NCBI GenBank assembly: GCA_000733415.1
Contig: KL662191.1
Location: forward strand, 3,745,714 to 3,809,713
DNA: 64,000 nucleotides
Direction of reading: 5' to 3'
Origin: [Leptolyngbya] sp. JSC-1
Lineage (GTDB): Bacteria; Cyanobacteriota; Cyanobacteriia; Elainellales; Elainellaceae
Part shown: piece after piece, positions 60,642-64,000 of the stretch
Position numbering within the stretch: position 1 is the first letter of the stretch
How the letters are laid out: each line of letters starts with the position of its first letter
Notes under the pieces: model-generated
Told to the model about the DNA's origin: nothing
The model's input: the letters and a program-made list of their open reading frames with translations, nothing else
Databases searched by the model: none
Program-made: the position numbers and the translations under genes

Positions 60642-62497
60642 CGCTCGTTCGAGTGTCTGACATCAGCCAACGCAAGCAATCTGAACAACTCTTGCAGCAA
60701 CAGGCAAATCGGGAAGCTTTGCTGCGCCAGGTGGCTTTTCGGACGCGCGAATCCCTCAGTCTCAACTATATTCTCACTACCAGCGTCAATCAGGTACAAG
60801 CGTTTTTACAAACCGATCGGGTGTTGATCTTTCAGTTTGAGCCAGAGGGCAGCGGCTATATTGCGGTGGAGGCGGTTTCTGACCCTCAGTTCTCCATTCT
60901 GGGAGCACACTTCCACGATCCTTGCTTTTCGATGCAGGTGGCCGAACGCTATCAGCAAGGACACACGAGCGCCATCAGCGATATTTACAGCGCAGATCTA
61001 ACCCCTTGCTATGTAGACTTTTTGGCCCAGTCCCAGGTGCGCGCGAATTTAGTGGTGCCAATTCTACAAGATGAGCAGCTCTGGGGCTTGCTGCTGGCTC
61101 ACCACTGTACGGCTCCGCGTCACTGGCAGTCGTTTGAACTCGATCTCCTGACTCAATTTGCCGATCAGGTCGGGATTGCGATTCGCCAAACTAACCTCTA
61201 CGACACCCTCAAAACTCAGTTATCAGAACGCCGACGGGCGGAACAAGCCCTGGCGCAACAAGTGCAGTATGAGCAACTGCTGCAAACCATTTCTCAGCAA
61301 ATTCGCAGCTCTCTTCGGTTAGAAGAGATCCTGGCCGCTGCCGTAACTCAGGTGCAGCAGGTCTTGCAGGTGGATCGCGCCCTTGTCTTTCGCCTATACG
61401 CCAACGGAACTGGCTGTGTGATCAAAGAAGCTACATTGCCCCAGTACCCGGTTACAGCCGAGATGCGGTTTCCAGAAGAGCAGTTTCCGCTGGAATGCCG
61501 CACCCTGTATCAGCGTGGGCAAGCTCGTGCAATCACGAATGTAGACAATGACATTCTGGCAGACTGCTTAGTAAAGTTCATGCACCAGATTCAGGTGAAG
61601 TCTAAACTGGTGGTGCCAATTGTGCAGAGCGATGAGGAAACTGGCTCAACGGTTTGGGGCTTACTGATTCTCCACTCCTGTGCTGTCTATCGCCAATGGC
61701 AACCAGCGGAAGTGGAGCTGATGCAAAAGGTGGCGGTGCAAATGGGAATTGCGATTCAGCAATCGGAGCTGTATGTGCAGCTAGAAACTCAGCTCAAGCA
61801 AAAAGAGATTTTGATTAAAGAAATTCACCATCGGGTCAAAAATAACCTGCAGGTGATTTCTGCCATGCTAAAGCTGCAAGCTCGCGCGACTCAAGATACA
61901 GCCGTCCTCGATGTTTTAGAAGATAGCCGTAATCGCCTCCGCGCTATTGGGTTGATCCATGAAATTCTCTACCGCTCGAACGATCTAGAGCAGCTCAACT
62001 TCGACGAATATATTCAGAAATTAGCAAACACGATTCTGGCAACACATAGCAGTGCGAACCAAGTGCGTCTGGTTTACCAACTGCAACCCGTTTGCCTCAA
62101 TCTCGATACGGCAATTCCCTGTGGGCTGTTGCTGAATGAACTAATCACGAACGCTATTAAACATGCTTTTCCGAATGGACGTAGGGGCGAAATATGTGTT
62201 GGTTTAGAGGCAATGGGAAATACATATTCGCCTATGCCATCTCTGCATACATATCCGCCTATAGCAGAACGAGATGAAATGATTGCTTCTCAATCGCAAA
62301 CACACTATATTTTATCCGTTCACGATAATGGAATTTGTATGTCTGCTGATTTTGATCTGAATCATCTCCAATCGCTAGGACTCAAAATTGCCTATGATTT
62401 AGCTTTGCAATTGCAGGGAACTCTAACATTAGAACGAACACAAGGCACCCGTTTTCAACTGATCTTTTCTGAATTGAAATACCGCAAACGACTCTAG
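60638..62497 (+). CDS. GAF-GAF-HisKA_2 histidine kinase, C-terminal part of a split kinase
   Basis: 619 codons from ATG 60638, which overlaps the preceding stop as ATGA. The first residues (MTLVRVSDISQRKQSEQLLQ) are the end of the sixth PAS domain. Two GAF domains follow (about 35-190: LTTSVNQVQAFLQTDRVLIF; about 225-390: LAAAVTQVQQVLQVDRALVF), each of phytochrome-like cyanobacterial type. The first has DPCF where a bilin-binding Cys-His would lie, so I do not claim a chromophore. The kinase core is HisKA_2 type: LIKEIHHRVKNNLQVISAML with the phosphorylated His in EIHHR, then NELITNAIKHAFPNGRRGE and SVHDNGICMSADFD. Probable soluble sensor. The downstream receiver-kinase is the likely partner. 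Confidence 0.94.
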   Translation: MTLVRVSDISQRKQSEQLLQQQANREALLRQVAFRTRESLSLNYILTTSVNQVQAFLQTDRVLIFQFEPEGSGYIAVEAVSDPQFSILGAHFHDPCFSMQVAERYQQGHTSAISDIYSADLTPCYVDFLAQSQVRANLVVPILQDEQLWGLLLAHHCTAPRHWQSFELDLLTQFADQVGIAIRQTNLYDTLKTQLSERRRAEQALAQQVQYEQLLQTISQQIRSSLRLEEILAAAVTQVQQVLQVDRALVFRLYANGTGCVIKEATLPQYPVTAEMRFPEEQFPLECRTLYQRGQARAITNVDNDILADCLVKFMHQIQVKSKLVVPIVQSDEETGSTVWGLLILHSCAVYRQWQPAEVELMQKVAVQMGIAIQQSELYVQLETQLKQKEILIKEIHHRVKNNLQVISAMLKLQARATQDTAVLDVLEDSRNRLRAIGLIHEILYRSNDLEQLNFDEYIQKLANTILATHSSANQVRLVYQLQPVCLNLDTAIPCGLLLNELITNAIKHAFPNGRRGEICVGLEAMGNTYSPMPSLHTYPPIAERDEMIASQSQTHYILSVHDNGICMSADFDLNHLQSLGLKIAYDLALQLQGTLTLERTQGTRFQLIFSELKYRKRL

Positions 62498-62508
62498 CCC
62501 CCACCATC

Positions 62509-63597
62509 ATGGAACTTGCCAGAATATTAATTACTGAAGATGAAGTCCTAATTGCTAGAGAAATTGAAATGACTCTACAAGAATTGGGCTATACTGTCAC
62601 GGGCATCGCCGCCAACGGGCAAGCCGCCCTCGACCAAATTGCCGCCACTCAACCTGATGTGGTGCTGATGGATATTGTCATGCCTGGCGATGCAGACGGG
62701 ATTGAAACAGCCAATCGGATTCGCACCCAATTTCGTCTGCCAGTTGTTTTTCTCACCGCCTATGCCGATGCCGATACCTTACAACGAGCTAAAATTACTG
62801 AACCCTTTGGCTATGTGTTGAAGCCATTTCAACCCCAAGAATTAAATATTGCAATTCAGATTGCGCTAGTGCGTCATCGAGCTGAGCAATTCCATCTAGA
62901 AACCTTACGCAGCAACATTAGTGCAGTCCTGCCGCATGAGATCAACACGCCATTGCACAGCATCCTTGGATTCATCGATGTATTGTTGCGTTATCACAAT
63001 ACGATGTCTGCCACCGAAATTTTGGAAACCCTGCAATGTATGCGTGAAGTTGCTCAAAAGCTGGAAAGAGGCTGCCAAAATGCGTTGCTTTACACGAAGC
63101 TAGAAGTGATAGCTACTGACCCGGTACGAATTGGACAATTGCAACAGCAAGAAACCCCCTTTACACCCGATCCAATCGAGAACACAGCTGAGAAGACCGC
63201 TAGAGACTTTAACCGTATTGCCGATCTGAGGCTGGACTTGCAGGATGTACCAGTGCGAATGGCTGAGGTTTACCTGAGAAAGATTGTGGCAGAACTGGTT
63301 AATAATGCACTTCAGTTTTCTGAACCGGGCACGCTGATTTGGGTGAGAAGCTATTTAGAGGAGCAAAAGTTCTGTTTGGCGATTGGCGATCACGGTAGAG
63401 GCATGACCGCAGATCAGATTACTCGAGTTGGAGCCTATATGCAGTTTGAGCGCCAGATCTTCGAGCAACCGGGGTTGGGGTTGGGGCTTTCCCTAGTGCA
63501 ACAGCTTGTCAGGTTACATGGTGGCGATGTGGCGATTCATAGTCAAATCAATCAAGGTACAACAGCAACTGTACGTCTGCCGATGCCGATTATTTGA
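62509..63597 (+). CDS. Receiver-histidine kinase (N-terminal REC)
   Basis: 362 residues. The receiver domain comes first: acidic pair in ITEDEVLI, phosphoacceptor Asp55 in LMDIVMPGDADG, and Lys105 in GYVLKPFQPQE. It is followed by a kinase core with the H box SAVLPHEINTPLHSILGF (His143), N box ELVNNALQFSEPG, GDHGRGMTADQ and GLGLGLSLVQQLVRLHGGD. Receiver-first kinases are common in cyanobacterial phosphorelays, where an upstream kinase phosphorylates the receiver and so controls the attached kinase. It begins 11 bp after the GAF kinase stop, so co-transcription and phosphotransfer between the two is likely. Confidence 0.95.
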   Translation: MELARILITEDEVLIAREIEMTLQELGYTVTGIAANGQAALDQIAATQPDVVLMDIVMPGDADGIETANRIRTQFRLPVVFLTAYADADTLQRAKITEPFGYVLKPFQPQELNIAIQIALVRHRAEQFHLETLRSNISAVLPHEINTPLHSILGFIDVLLRYHNTMSATEILETLQCMREVAQKLERGCQNALLYTKLEVIATDPVRIGQLQQQETPFTPDPIENTAEKTARDFNRIADLRLDLQDVPVRMAEVYLRKIVAELVNNALQFSEPGTLIWVRSYLEEQKFCLAIGDHGRGMTADQITRVGAYMQFERQIFEQPGLGLGLSLVQQLVRLHGGDVAIHSQINQGTTATVRLPMPII

Positions 63598-63749
63598 TGG
63601 TTTTGGCTCTTGAGGAAGAGGTGGGGGTGATGGGGTGATGGGGAAGTTGCATCAAATTCAACAGCTTTTATATTAGGATCAGCACAAAGCTCTGGGAGGA
63701 AACTTCAGATCCTACAGCGCTAAGCAATCGTTGAACAGCTAATCTAACC

Positions 63750-64000
63750 ATGAACGACAAACCATCGTTGATTCTCCGGGCTGAGCAAATTACTAACAGT
63801 ATGCAAACTTTCTCGCATCCCTGGAACCCCCAATCAGAAATTTCGGGCACCTATTTGGGACGAACGGTAGGGCTGAAGCGTACTGGCGTCAACTTTGCGA
63901 AGCTGGCTCCTGGTAAGGAATCGTTTATTTACCATTCGCATTACTGCGAAGAAGAATGGATCTATATATTATCGGGACAAGGTACGGCAGAAATTAACGG
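63750..64000 (+). CDS. Cupin-domain protein, N-terminal part (runs off window)
   Basis: From ATG 63750 the frame is open to the right edge (83 codons). The sequence LGRTVGLKRTGVNFAKLAPG is followed by YHSHYCEEEWIYILSGQGTA, the metal-binding cupin motif 1 (HxH with the EEE.IYILSG.G pattern). Cupins cover many enzymes and binding proteins; without the second motif no function can be chosen. The upstream 150 bp contain a GTGATGGG duplication (about 63625-63642). Confidence 0.85.
   Translation, partial: MNDKPSLILRAEQITNSMQTFSHPWNPQSEISGTYLGRTVGLKRTGVNFAKLAPGKESFIYHSHYCEEEWIYILSGQGTAEIN

Noticed and set aside
60638..60720. Treating the GAF kinase as an independent gene starting at ATG 60638
   Set aside because: Its first residues complete the PAS domain of the previous frame, and the upstream -1 frame supplies the missing PAS strands, so a split single gene is the better reading.

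Overview
The window looks like a chromosomal segment of a cyanobacterium, probably filamentous. Cyanobacteria-typical genes include the DUF1825 protein, a PucC/BCD-family carrier, a single-POTRA Omp85, the FutB/FutC-like iron importer, a min cluster, DnaK with an extended tail, P-loop ATPases fused to WD40 or GGDEF, and many PAS/GAF kinases. The octamer GCGATCGC (HIP1) occurs near 14.19, 42.01, 49.69 and 58.16 kb. Species cannot be fixed by eye. No rRNA, tRNA or CRISPR array was seen.

Layout. 0-5.4 kb: 3' end of an ISKra4-like transposase, a broken katG 5' copy, intact katG, a membrane-anchored unknown protein, a very small hydrophobic protein and repeats. 5.4-13.4 kb (minus): histidine kinase plus PEBP lipoprotein, an RTX protein, dnaK-dnaJ with an unusual 300-residue disordered DnaK tail, and a VTT membrane protein. 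13.4-19.1 kb (minus): two large proteins sharing an AAA_35-type P-loop module, one ending in 14 WD40 repeats and one in GGDEF. 19.8-26.1 kb: DUF1825, PBP1, tyrS, minC-minD-minE (MinE has a long acidic tail). 26.1-32.6 kb: a candidate sRNA, family-4 uracil-DNA glycosylase, Omp85, a diguanylate cyclase and pyrF. 32.6-38.6 kb: a SNF2 helicase split by a -1 frameshift, and pnp. 39.3-47.7 kb: TonB-like protein, futC/futB, pentapeptide lipoprotein, PucC carrier, inositol-phosphatase family enzyme, and a proline-rich membrane protein.

47.7-52.7 kb is the accessory region: a truncated Cld-like gene, an AhpD/CMD protein divergent from an HxlR regulator, an AAC(3)-I-like acetyltransferase, an NTF2-like protein, a DUF1993 protein followed at once by an attC-like site, a decayed PIN toxin gene, and two overlapping small genes. 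52.8-63.6 kb is a signalling block: a minus-strand kinase/receiver/receiver-PAS-GGDEF operon faces a plus-strand six-PAS, two-GAF kinase (split by a -1 frameshift on a T7 run) and a receiver-kinase. A cupin gene runs off the right edge.

Two themes cut across the window. Short tandem duplications, often with 15-bp units, sit at gene ends and in linkers. Several dispersed palindromic repeats lie in intergenic DNA, including an inverted pair at 5.1 and 57.2 kb. The best candidates for something new are the DnaK prion-like tail, the paired P-loop receptors, the integron-like cassette block, two orphan intrinsic terminators that may mark small RNAs, and the two homopolymer frameshifts (programmed, decayed, or sequencing errors).
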